Assembly (NCBI GenBank): GCA_027924585.1
Contig: BSBM01000917.1
Coordinates: 10,965,501-11,029,500 of the forward strand
Direction of reading: 5' to 3'
Source of the DNA: Larix kaempferi
Lineage: Eukaryota; Streptophyta; Pinopsida; Pinales; Pinaceae
DNA length: 64,000 nt
The notes beneath the pieces were generated by a model that worked only from the letters and a program-made list of their open reading frames with translations, had not been told where the DNA came from and did not search any database. Made by a program: the position numbers and the translations under genes. Below are positions 10,573 to 21,800 of this stretch, in pieces. Each line of letters begins with the position of its first letter. Positions within the stretch are counted from its first letter, which is position 1.

Positions 10573-11956
10573 GGAAGTAAGCTTTTCTTATTTCCAGACG
10601 CATGTGCAAACTATAGAAAGTCGTTATGACGTAGAATAAGCATACTTTGTTGATTCCATTTATGAAATAAAACACATTTTCTAAAAACTCGTGTTTTTTA
10701 AGAAATCATGTAAACCTTCTAGAAGCTGTGATTTTAAAAAACGGGGGAAGTAAGCTTTTCTTATTTCCGGACGCATGCGCAAACTATAGAAAGTCGTTAT
10801 GACGTAGAATGTGCATACTTTGTAGATTCCATTTATGAAATAAAACACATTTTCTAAAAACTCATGTTTTTTACGAAATCATGTAAACCTTCTAGAAGCT
10901 GTGATTTTAAAAAACGGTGGAAGTAAGCTTTTCTTATTTCCGGACGCATGCGCAAACTATAGAAAGTATTTATGACGTAGAATGTGCATACTTTGTTGAT
11001 TCCATTTATGAAATAAAACACATTTTCTAAAAACTCGTGTTTTTTAAGAAATCATGTAAACCTTCTAGAAGCAGTGATTTTAAAAAACGGGGGAAGTAAG
11101 CATTTCTTATTTCCGGACGCATGCGCAAACTATAGAAAGTCGTGATGACGTAGAATGTGCATACTTTGTAGATTCCATTTATGAAATAAAACACATTTTC
11201 TAAAAACTCGTGTTTTTTACGAAATCATGTAAACCTTCTAGAAGCTGTGATTTTAAAAAATGGTGGAAGTAAGCTTTTCTTATTTCTGGACGCATGCGCA
11301 AACTATAGAAAGTATTTATGACGTAGAATGTGCATACTTTGTTCATTCCATTTATGAAATAAAACACATTTTCTAAAAACTCGTGTTTTTTAAGAAATCA
11401 TGTAAACCTTCTAGAAGCTGTGATTTTAAAAAATGGGGGAACTAAGCTTTTCTTATTTCCAAACGCATGAACAAACTATAGAAAGTTGTTATGACGTAGA
11501 ATGTGCGTACTTTGTTGATTCCATTTATGAAATAAAACACATTTTCTAAAAACTCGTGTGTTTTAAGAAATCATGTAAACCTTCTAGAAGCTGTGATTTA
11601 AAAAAAAGTTGGAAGTAAGCTTTTCTTATTTCCGGACGCATGCGCAAACTATAGAAAGTCATTATGACGTAGAATGTGCATACTTTGTTGATTCCATTTA
11701 TGAAATAAAGCACATTTTCTAAAAACTCGTGTTTTTTAAGAAATCATCTAAACCTTCTAGAAGCTGTGATTTTAAAAAATGATGGAAGTAAGCTTTTCTT
11801 ATTTCCTGACTCATGCGGAAACTATAGAAAGTCGTTATTACGTAGAATGTGCATACTTTGTTGATTCCATTTATGAAATAAAACACATTTTCTAAAAACT
11901 CGTGTTTTTTATGAAATCATGTAAACGTTCTAGAAGCTGTGATTTTAAAAAATGGT
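10573..11956. repeat. Satellite block D, partly dimeric
   Basis: Ordinary monomers with one further dimer step: the uncommon AAAGTATTTATGACG variant occurs at 10966 and again 346 bp later at 11312. Between them lies a monomer with the TAGATTCC, TTACGAAATC type. The rest has no clear period. Confidence 0.85.
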
Positions 11957-12475
11957 GGAAGTAAGATTTTCTTATTTCCAAACACATGTGCAAACTATAG
12001 AAAGTCGTTATGACGTAGAATGTGCATACTTTGTTGATTCCATTTATGAAATAAAACACATTTTCTAAAAACTCGTGTTTTTTACGAAATCATGTAAACC
12101 TTCTAGAAGCTGTGATTTTAAAAAACGGTGGAAGTAAGATTTTCTTATTTCCAAACACATGTGCAAACTATAGAAAGTCGTTATGACGTAGAATGTGCAT
12201 ACTTTGTTGATTCCATTTATGAAATAAAACACATTTTCTAAAAACTCATGTTTTTTACGAAATCATGTAAACCTTCTAGAAGCTGTGATTTTAAAAAACG
12301 GTGGAAGTAAGATTTTCTTATTTCCAAACACATGTGCAAACTATAGAAAGTCGTTATGACGTAGAATGTGCATACTTTGTAGATTCCATTTATGAAATAA
12401 AACACATTTTCTAAAAACTCGTGTTTTTTAAGAAATCATGTAAACCTTCTAGAAGCTGTGATTTTAAAAAACGGG
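11957..12475. repeat. One monomer type triplicated in tandem
   Basis: Three consecutive copies starting at 11957, 12130 and 12303 share the unusual GTAAGATTTTC start and CCAAACACATGTGC, with a spacing of exactly 173 bp. This is the clearest case of single-monomer amplification in the window. The third copy switches to TAGATTCC in its second half. Confidence 0.85.
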
Positions 12476-13745
12476 GGAAGTAAGCTTTTCTTATTTCCAA
12501 ACGCATTCGCAAACTATAGAAAGTCGTTATGACGTAGAATGTGCATACTTTGTAGATTCCATTTATGAAATCAAACACATTTTCTAAAAACTCGTGTTTT
12601 TTACGACATCATGTAAACCTTCTAGAAGCTGTGATTTTAAAAAACGGTGGAAGTAAGCTTTTATTATTTCCGGAAGCATGCGCAAACTATAGAAAGTCGT
12701 TATGACGTAGAATGTGCATACTTTGTTGATTCCATTTATGAAATAAAGCACATTTTCTAAAAACTCGTGTTTTTTAAGAAATCTTGTAAACCTTCTAGAA
12801 GCTGTGATTTTAAAAAACGGGGGAAGTAAGCTTTTCTTATTTCCGGATGCATACGCAAACTATAGAAAGCCGTTATGACGTAGAATGTGCATACTTTGTA
12901 GATTCCATTTATGAAATAAAACACATTTTCTAGAAACTCGTGTTTTTTACGAAATCATGTAAACCTTCTAGAAGCTGTGATTTCAAAAAACGGTGGAAGT
13001 AAGCTTTTCTTATTTACGGACGCATGCGCAAACTATAGAAAGTCGTTATGACGTACAATCTGCATACTTTGTTGATTCCATTTATGAAATAAAACACATT
13101 TTCTAAAAACTCGTGTTTTTTAAGAAATCATGTAAACCTTCTAGAAGCTGTGATTTTAAAAAACGGGGGAAGTAAGCTTTTCTTATTTCCAAACGCATGC
13201 GCAAACTATAGAAAGTCGTTATGACGTAGAATGTGCATACTTTGTTGATTCCATTTATGAAATAAAACACATTTTCTAAAAACTTGTGTTTTTTAAGAAA
13301 TCGTGTAAACTTTCTAGAAGCTGTGATTTTAAAAAATGGGGGAAGTAAGCTTTTCTTATTTTCGGACGCATGTGCAAACTATAGAAAGTCCTTATGACGT
13401 AGAATGTGCATACTTTGTAGATTCCATTTATGAAATAAAACACACTTTCTAAAAACTTGTGTTTATTACGAAATCATGTAAACCTTCTAGAAGCTGTGAT
13501 TTTAAAAAACGGTGGAAGTAAGCTTTTCTTATTTCCGGACGCATGCGCAAACTATAGAAAGTCGTTATGACGTAGAATGTGCATACTTTGTTGATTCTAT
13601 TTATGAAATAAAACACATTTTCTAAAAACTCGTGTTTTTTAAGAAATCATGTAAACCTTCTAGAAGTTGTGATTTTAAAAAACGGGGATGTAAGCTTTTC
13701 TTATATCCAAACGCATGCGCAACCTATAAAAAGTCGTTATGACGT
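12476..13745. repeat. Satellite block F, source or copy of an 18-monomer-spaced duplication
   Basis: From about 12.7 to 13.74 kb this segment matches 15.81-16.86 kb at an offset of 3113 bp. Shared markers are AAATCTTGTAAACC (12781/15894), CGGATGCATACGC, TTTCTAGAAACTCG, GTACAATCTGC (13055/16168), TATTTTCGGACGC with ATGTGC, and CAACCTATAAAAAG. 3113 is 18 monomers minus one base. The first few monomers (12476 to about 12700) lie outside the match. Confidence 0.82.
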
Positions 13746-15728
13746 AGAATGTGCATACTTTGTTGATTCCATTTATGAAATAAAACACATTTTCTAAAAA
13801 CTCGTGTTTTTTAAGAAATCATGTAAACCTTCTAGAAGCTGTGATTTTAAAAAACGGTGGAAGTAAGCTTTTCTTATTTCCGGACGCATGCGCAAACTAT
13901 AGAAAGTCATTATGACGTAGAATGTGCATACTTTGTTGATTCTATTTATGAAATAAAACACATTTTCTAAAAACTCATGTTTTTTAAGAAATCATGTAAA
14001 CCTTCTAAAAGCTGTGATTTTAAAAAACGGGTGATGTAAGCTTTTCTTATTTCCAAACGCATGCGCAAACTATAAAAAGTCGTTATGACGTAGAATGTGC
14101 ATACTTTGTTGATTTCATTTATGAAATAAAACACATTCTCTAAAAACTCGTGTTTTTTAACAAATCATGTAAACATTCTAGAAGCTGTGATTTTAAAAAA
14201 CGGGGGAAGTAAGCTTTTCTTATTTCCGGACGCATGCGCAAACTATAAAAAGTCGTTATGACGTAGAAAGTGCATACTTTGTTGATTCCATTTATGAAAT
14301 AAAACACATTTTCTAAAAACTCGTGTTTTTTACGAAATCATGTAAACCTACTAGAAGCTGTGATTTTAAAAAATGGGAAAAGTAAGGTTTTCTTATTTCC
14401 GGACGCATGCGCAAACTATAGAAAGTCGTTATGACGTAGAAAGTGCATACTTTGTACATTCCATTTTTGAAATAAAACACATTTTCTAAAAACTCATGTT
14501 TTTTAATAAATCATGTAAACCTTCTAGAAGCTGTGATTTTAAAAAACGGGGCAAGTAAGCTTTTCTTATTTCCGGACGCATGCGCAAACTATAGAATGTC
14601 GTTATGACGTAGAATGTGCATACTTTGTACATTCCATTTATGAAATAAAACACATTTTCTAAAAACTCATGTTTTTTAAGAAATCATGTAAACCTTTTAG
14701 AAGCTGTGATTTTAAAAAACGGTGGTAGTAAGCTTTTCTTATTTCTGGACACATGCACAAACTATAGAAAGTTGTTATGACGTAGAATGTGCATACTTTG
14801 TAGATTCCATTTATGAAATAAAACACATTTTCTAAAAGCTCATGCTTTTTACGAAATCATGTAAACCTTCTAAAAGCTGTGATTTTAAAAAACGGTTGAA
14901 GTAAGCTTTTCTTATTTCCGGACGCATGCGCAAACTATAGAAAGTTGTTATGACGTAGAATGTGCATACTTTGTAGATTCCATTTATGAAATAAAACACA
15001 TTTTCTAAAAACTCGTGTTTTTTACGAAATCATGTAAACCTTCTTGAAGCTGTGATTTTAAAAAACGGTGGAAGTAAGCTTTTCTTATTTCCGGACGCAT
15101 GCGCAAACTATCGAAAGTCGATATGACGTAGAATGTGCATACTTTGTTGATTCCATTTATGATATAAAACACATTTCCTAAAAACTCGTGTTTTTTAAGA
15201 AATCATGTAAACCTTCTAGATGCTGTGATTTTAAAAAACGGGGGAAGTAAGCTTTTCTTATTTCCGGACGCATGCGCAAACTATAGAAAGTCGTTATGAC
15301 GTAGAATGTGCATACTTTGTTGATTCCATTTATGAAATAAAACACATTTTCTAAAAACTCTTGTTTTTTAAGAAATCATGTAAACCTTCTAGAAGCTGTG
15401 ATTTTAAAAAACGGGGGAAGTAAGCTTTTCTTATTTCCGGACGCATGCGGAAACTATAGAAAGTCGTTATGACGTAGAATGTGCATACTTTGTAGATTCC
15501 ATTTATGAAATAAAACACATTTTCTAAAAACTCGTGTTTTTTACGAAATCATCTAAACCTTCTAGAAGCTGTGATTTTAAAAAACGGTGGAAGTAAGCTT
15601 TTCTTATTTCCCGACGAATGCGCAAACTATAGAAAGTCGTTATGACGTAGAATGTGCATACTTTGTTGATTCCATTAATTGAATAAAACACATTTTCTAA
15701 AAACTTGTGTTTTTTAAGAAATCATGTA
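13746..15728. repeat. Satellite monomers between the two block-F copies
   Basis: Ordinary 173-bp monomers with scattered changes, such as CTATAAAAAGTCG and the AGTAAGGTTTTC start near 14393. I see no gene, no insertion and no strong local period here. Confidence 0.85.
15243..15415. repeat. Representative 173-bp satellite monomer (motif map)
   Basis: I use this copy as the type monomer because it is close to the consensus and exactly 173 bp from one GGAAGTAAGC anchor to the next. In order it holds a HindIII site AAGCTT (15249-15254), the 8-bp palindrome CGCATGCG (15269-15276, the most GC-rich spot), a segment reading GTCGTTATGACGTAGAATG, the stretch ATTTATGAAATAAAACAC, and the 10-bp palindrome CTTCTAGAAG (15386-15395, with an XbaI core), then a TTTTAAAAAA run. 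In most copies AAAACAC is followed 15 bases later by GTGTTTT, a 7-bp inverted repeat; this copy has CTCTTG there instead. Alternating A and T runs in the second half could bend the DNA. 173 is not a multiple of three, so no reading frame can continue through the array. I do not recognise the family. Confidence 0.95.
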
Positions 15729-16939
15729 AACCCTCTAGAAGCTGTGATTTTAAAAAACGGTGGAAGTAAGCTTTTCTTCTTTGCGGACGCATGCGCAAAC
15801 TATAGAAAGTCGTTATGACGTAGAATGTGCATACTTTGTTGATTCCATTTATGAAATAAAGCACATTTTCTAAAAACTCGTGTTTTTTAAGAAATCTTGT
15901 AAACCTTCTAGAAGCTGTGATTTTAAAAAACGGGGGAAGTAAGCTTTTCTTATTTCCGGATGCATACGCAAACTATAGAAATTCGTTATGACGTAGAATG
16001 TGCATACTTTGTCGATTCCATTTATGAAATAAAACACATTTTCTAGAAACTCGTGTTTTTTACGAAATCATGTAAACCTTCTAGAAGCTGTGATTTCAAA
16101 AAACGGTGGAAGTAAGCTTTTCTTATTTACGGACGCATGCGCAAACTATAGAAATTTGTTATGACGTACAATCTGCATACTTTGTTGATTCCATTTATGA
16201 AATAAAACACATTTTCTAAAAACTCGTGTTTTTTAAGAAATCATGTAAACCTTCTAGAAGCTGTGATTTTAAAAAACGCGGGAAGTAAGCTTTTCTTATT
16301 TCCAAACGCATGCGCAAACTATAGAAAGTCGTTATGACGTAGAATGTGCATACTTTGTTGATTCCATTTATGAAATAAAACACATTTTCTAAAAACTCGT
16401 GTTTTTTAAGAAATTATGTAAACTTTCTAGAAGCTGTGATTTAAAAAAATGGGGGAAGTAAGCTTTTCTTATTTTCGGACGCATGTGCAAACTATAAAAG
16501 TCCTTATGACGTAGAATGTGCATACTTTGTATATTCCATTTATGAAATAAAACACATTTTCTAAAAACTCGTGTTTATTACGAAATCATGTAAACCTTCT
16601 AGAAGCTGTGATTTTAAAAAACGGTGGAAGTAAGCTTTTCTTATTTCCGGACGCATGCGCAAACTATAGAAAGTCGTTATGACGAAGAATGTGCATACTT
16701 TGTTGATTCTATTTATGAAATAAAACACATTTTCTAAAAACTCGTGTTTTTTAAGAAATCATGTAAACCTTCTAGAAGTTGTGATTTTAAAAAACGGGCG
16801 ATGTAAGCTTTTCTTATTTCCAAACGCATGCGCAACCTATAAAAAGTCGTTATGACGTAGAATGTGCATACTTTGTTGATTCCATTTATGAAATAAAACA
16901 CATTTTCTAAAAACTCGTGTTTTTTAAGAAATCATGTAA
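15729..16939. repeat. Second block-F copy (seven monomers)
   Basis: It starts with the CCCTCTAGAAG and TTCTTCTTTGCGG variants, then follows the 12.7-13.7 kb order. At about 16.93 kb it runs into CACTCTAGAAG and a second TTCTTCTTTGCGG (16987), that is, back to its own beginning. The repeat step to the next copy is 1210 bp, seven monomers minus one base. An unequal exchange junction therefore lies near 16.93 kb. Confidence 0.82.
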
Positions 16940-18357
16940 ACACTCTAGAAGCTGTGATTTTAAAAAACGGTGGAAGTAAGCTTTTCTTCTTTGCGGACGC
17001 ATGCCCAAACTATAGAAAGTCGTTATGACGTAGAATGTGCATACTTTGTTGATTCCATTTATGAAATAAAGCACATTTTCTAAAAACTCGTGTTTTTTAA
17101 GAAATCTTGTAAACCTTCTAGAAGCTGTGATTTTAAAAAACGGGGGAAGTAAGCTTTTCTTATTTATGGATGCATACGCAAACTATAGAAAGTCGTTATG
17201 AAGTAGAATGTGCATACTTTGTAGATTCCATTTATGAAATAAAACTCATTTTCTAGAAACTCGTGTTTTTTACGAAATCATGTAAACCTTCTAGAAGCTG
17301 TGATTTCAAAAAACAGTGGAAGTAAGCTTTTCTTATTTACGGATGCATGCGCAAACTATAGAAAGTCGTTATGACGTACAATCTGCATACTTTGTTGATT
17401 CCATTTATGAAATAAAACACATTTTCTGAAAACTCGTGTTTTTTAAGAAATCATGTAAACCTTCTAGAAGCTGTGATTTTAAAAAACGAGGGAAGTAAGC
17501 TTTTCTTATTTCCAAAAGCATGCGCAAACTATAGAAAGTCGTTATGACGTAGAATGTGCATACTTCGTTGATTCCATTTATGAAATAAAACACATTTTCT
17601 AAAAACTCGTGTTTTTTAAGAAATCATGTAAACCTTCTAGAAGCTGTGATTTTAAAAAACGGGAGAAGTAAGCTTTTCTTATTTCCAAACGCATGCGCAA
17701 ACTATAGAAACTCGTTATGACATAGAATGTGCATACTTTGTTGATTCCATTTATGAAATAAAACACATTTTCTAAAAACTCGTGTTTTTTAGGAAATCAT
17801 GTAAACCTTTTAGAAGCTGTGATTTTAAAAAATGGGGGAAGTAAGCTTTTCTTATTTCTGGACGCATGTCCAAACTATAGAAAGTCGTTCTGACGTAGAA
17901 TGTGCATACTTTGTTGATTCCATTTATGAAATAAAGCACATTTTCTAAAAACTCATGTTTTTTAAGAAATCTTGTAAACCTTCTAGAGGCTGTGATTTTA
18001 AAAAATGGGGGAAGTAAGCTTTTCTTATTTCCGGATGCATACGCAAACTATAGAAAGTCGTTATTACGTAGAATGTGCATACTTTGTAGATTCCATTTAT
18101 GAAATAAAACACATTTTCTAGAAACTCGTGTTTTTTACGAAATCATGTAAACCTTCTAGAAGCTGTGATTTCAAAAAACGGTGGAAGTAAGCTTTTCTTA
18201 TTTACGGACGCATGCGCAAACTATAGAAAGTCGTTATGACGTACAATGTGCATACTTTGTTGATTCCATTTATGAAATAAAACACATTTTCTAAAAAATC
18301 GTGTTTTTTAAGAAATCTTGTAAACCTTCTAGAGGCTGTGATTTTAAAAAATGGGGG
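16940..18357. repeat. Third and further partial block-F copies
   Basis: 16940 to about 17640 repeats 15.73-16.43 kb (AAATCTTG at 17104, GTACAATCTGC at 17378). A shorter piece follows with AAATCTTG at 17969, 865 bp (five monomers) on, and a still shorter one at 18315, 346 bp further. Copies get shorter to the right, as in nested unequal exchanges. Confidence 0.8.
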
Positions 18358-21300
18358 AAGAAGCTTTTCTTATTTCCGGATGCATACGCAAACTATAGAA
18401 AGTCGTTATGACGTAGAATGTGCATACTTTGTTGATTCTATTTATGAAATAAAACACATTTTCTAAAAACTCATGTTTTTTAAGAAATCATGTAAACCTT
18501 CTAGAAGCTGTGATTTTAAAAAACGGGTGATGTAAGCTTTTCTTATTTCCAAACGCATGCGCAAACTATAAAAAATCGTTATGACGTAGAATGTGCATAC
18601 TTTGTTGATTCCATTTATGAAATAAAACACATTTTCTAAAAACTCATGTTTTTTAACAAATCATGTAAACCTTCTAGAAGCTGTGATTTTAAAAAACAGG
18701 GGAAGTAAGCTTTTCTTATTTCCGGACGCATGCTCAAACTATAAAAAGTCGTTATGACGTAGCATGTGCATACTTTGTAGATTCCATTTATGAAATAAAA
18801 CACATTTTCTAAAAACTCGTGTTTTTTATGAAATCATGTAAACCTTCTAGAAGCTGTGATTTTAAAAAACGGTGGAAGTAAGCTTTTCTTATTTCCGGAC
18901 GCATGCGCAAACTATAGAAAGTCTTTATGACGTAGAATGTGCATACTTTGTAGATTCCATTTATGAAATAAACCACATTTTCTAAAAACTCGTGTTTTTT
19001 ACGAAATCATGTAAACCTTCTAGAAGCTGTGATTTTAAAAAACGGTGGAAGTAAGCTTTTCTTATTTCCGGACGCGTGCGCAAACTATAGAAAGTCGCTA
19101 TGACGTAGAATGTGCATACTTTGTTGATTCCATTTATGAAATAAAACACATTTTCTAAAAACTCGTGTTTTTGAAGAAATCATGTAAACTTTCTAGAAGC
19201 TGTGATTTTAAAAAACGGGAGAAGTAAGCTTTTCTTATTTCCCAACGCATGCGCAAATTATAGAAAGTCGTTATGACGTAGAATGTGCATACTTTGTTGA
19301 TTCCATTTATGAAATAAAACACATTTTCTAAAAACTCGTGTTTTTTAACAAATCATGTAAACCTTCTAGAAGCTATGATTTTAAAAACCGGGGGAAGCAA
19401 GCTTTTCTTATTTCCAAACGCATGCGCAAACTATAGAAAGTCGTTATGACGTAGAATGTGCATACTTTGTTGATTCCATTTATGAAATAAAACAAATTTT
19501 CTAAAAGCTCGTGTTTTTTACGAAATCATGTAAACCTTCTAGAAGCTGTGATTTTAAAAAACGGTGGAAGTAAGCTTTTCTTATTTCCAGACGAATGCGC
19601 AAACTATAGAAAGTCGTTATGACGTAGAATGTGCATACTTTGTTGATTCCATTTATGAAATAAAACACATTTTCTAAAAACTCGTGTTTTTTAAGAAATC
19701 ATGTAAACCTTCTAGAAGCTGTGATTTTAAAAAACAGTGGAAGTAAGCTTTTCTTATTTCTGGACGCATGAGCAAACTATAGAAAGTCGTTATGACGTAG
19801 AATGTGCATACTTTGTTGATTCCATTTATGAAATAAAGCACATTTTCTAAAAACTCGTGTTTTTTACGAAATCATGTAAACCTTATAGAAGCTGTGATTT
19901 TAAAAAACGGGGGATGTAAGCTTTTCTTATTTCCAAACGCATGCGCAAACTATAAAAAGTCGTTATGACGTAGAATGTGCATACTTTGTAGATTCCATTT
20001 ATGATATAAAACACATTTTCTAAAAACTCGTGTTTTTTACGAAATCATGTAAACCTTCTAGAAGCTGTGATTTTAAAAAATGGGGGAAGTAAGCTTTTCT
20101 TATTTCCTGACGCACGTGCAAACTATAGAAAGTCATTATGACGTAGAATGTGCATACTTTGTAGATTCCATTTATGATATAAAACACATTTTCTAAAAAC
20201 TCGTGTTTTTTACGAAATCATGTAAACCTTCTAGAAGCTGTGATTTTAAAAAACAGTGGAAGTAAGCTTTTCTTATTTCCGGACGCATGCGTAAACTATA
20301 GAAAGTCCTTATGACGTAGAATGTGCATACTTTGTAGATTCCATTTATGAAATAAAGCACATTTTCTAAAAACTCGTGTTTTTTACGAAATCATGTAAAC
20401 CTTATAGAAGCTGTGATTTTAAAAAACGGTGGAAGTAAGCTTTTCTTATTTCCGGACGCATGCGCAAACTATAGAAAGTTGTTATGACGTAGAATATGCA
20501 TACTTTGTTGATTCCATTTATGAAATAAAACACATTTTCTAAAAACTCGTGTTTTTTAACAAATCATGTAAACCTTCTAGAAGCTGTGATTTTAAAAAAC
20601 GGGGGAAGTAAGCTTTTCTTATTTCCAAACGCATGCGCAAACTATAGAAAGTCGTTATGACGTAGAATATGCATACTTTGTTGATTCCATTTATGAAATA
20701 AAACACATTTTCTAAAAAGTCGTGTTTTTTAAGAAATCATGTAAACCTTCTAGAAGCTGTGATTTTAAAAAACAGGAGAAGTAAGCTTTTCTTATTTCCG
20801 GACGCATGCGCAAACTATAGAAAGTCGTTATGACGTAGAATGTGCATACTTTGTAGATTCCATTTATGAAATAAAGCAAATTTTCTAAAAACTCGTGTTT
20901 TTTACGAAATCATGTAAACCTTCTAGAAGATGTGATTTTAAAAAACGGTGGAAGTAAGCTTTTATTATTTCCGGACGAATGCACAAACTATAGAAAGACG
21001 TTATGATGTAGAATTTGCATAATTTGTTGATTCCATAAATTGAATAAAACACATTTTCTAAAAACTCGTTTCTTTTAAGAAATCATGTAAACCCTCTAGA
21101 AGCTGTGATTTTAAAAAACGGTGGAAGTAAGCTTTTCTTCTTTGTGGACGCATGCGCAAACTATAGAAAGTCGTTATGACGTATAATGTGCATACTTTGT
21201 TGATTCCATTTATGAAATAAAGCACATTTTCTAAAAACTCGTGTCTTTTAAGAAATGTTGTAAACCTTCTAGAAGCTGTGATTTTAAAAAATGGGGGAAG

Positions 21301-21800
21301 TAAGCTTTTCTTATTTCCGGATGCATGCGCAAACTATAGAAAGTCGTTATGACGTAGAATGTGCATAATTTGTAGATTCCATTTATGAAATAAAACACAT
21401 TTTCTAGAAACTCGTGTTTTTTACGAAATCATGTAAACCTTCTAGAAGCTGTGATTTTAAAAAACGGTGGAAGTAAGATTTTCTTATTTCCGGACGCATG
21501 CGCAAACTATATAAAGTCGTTATGACGTAGAATGTGCATACTTTGTTGATTCCATTTATGAAATAAAAGACATTTTCTAAAAACTCGTGTTTTTTACGAA
21601 ATCATGTAAACCTTCTAGAAGCTGTGATTTTAAAAAACGGTGGAAGTAAGCTTTTCTTATTTCCGGACGCATGCGCAAACTATAGAAAGTCCTTATGACG
21701 TAGAATGTGCATACTTTGTAGATTCCATTTATGAAATAAAACACATTTTCTAAAAACTCGTGTTTTTTACGAAATCATGTAAACCTTGTAGAAGCTGTGA
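18358..21800. repeat. Satellite block G, heterogeneous monomers
   Basis: About 20 monomers with no dominant period. Some show GGGGGATGTAAGC starts, CTATAAAAAGTCG and GATATAAAACAC. A diverged relative of the TCTTG monomer series lies near 21.14-21.26 kb (TTCTTCTTTGTGG, then AAATGTTGTAAACC). No gene seen. Confidence 0.85.

Noticed and set aside
15339-15369. AAAACAC...GTGTTTT inverted repeat as a transcription terminator or hairpin RNA gene
   Set aside because: A 7-bp AT-rich stem with a 15-base loop in a satellite is weak, it is absent from this very copy, and no promoter or RNA gene is seen nearby.
15243-15415. CENP-B box in the monomer
   Set aside because: CTTTGTTGATTCCATTT is the closest stretch I found, but it lacks the essential TTCG, A and CGGG core positions.
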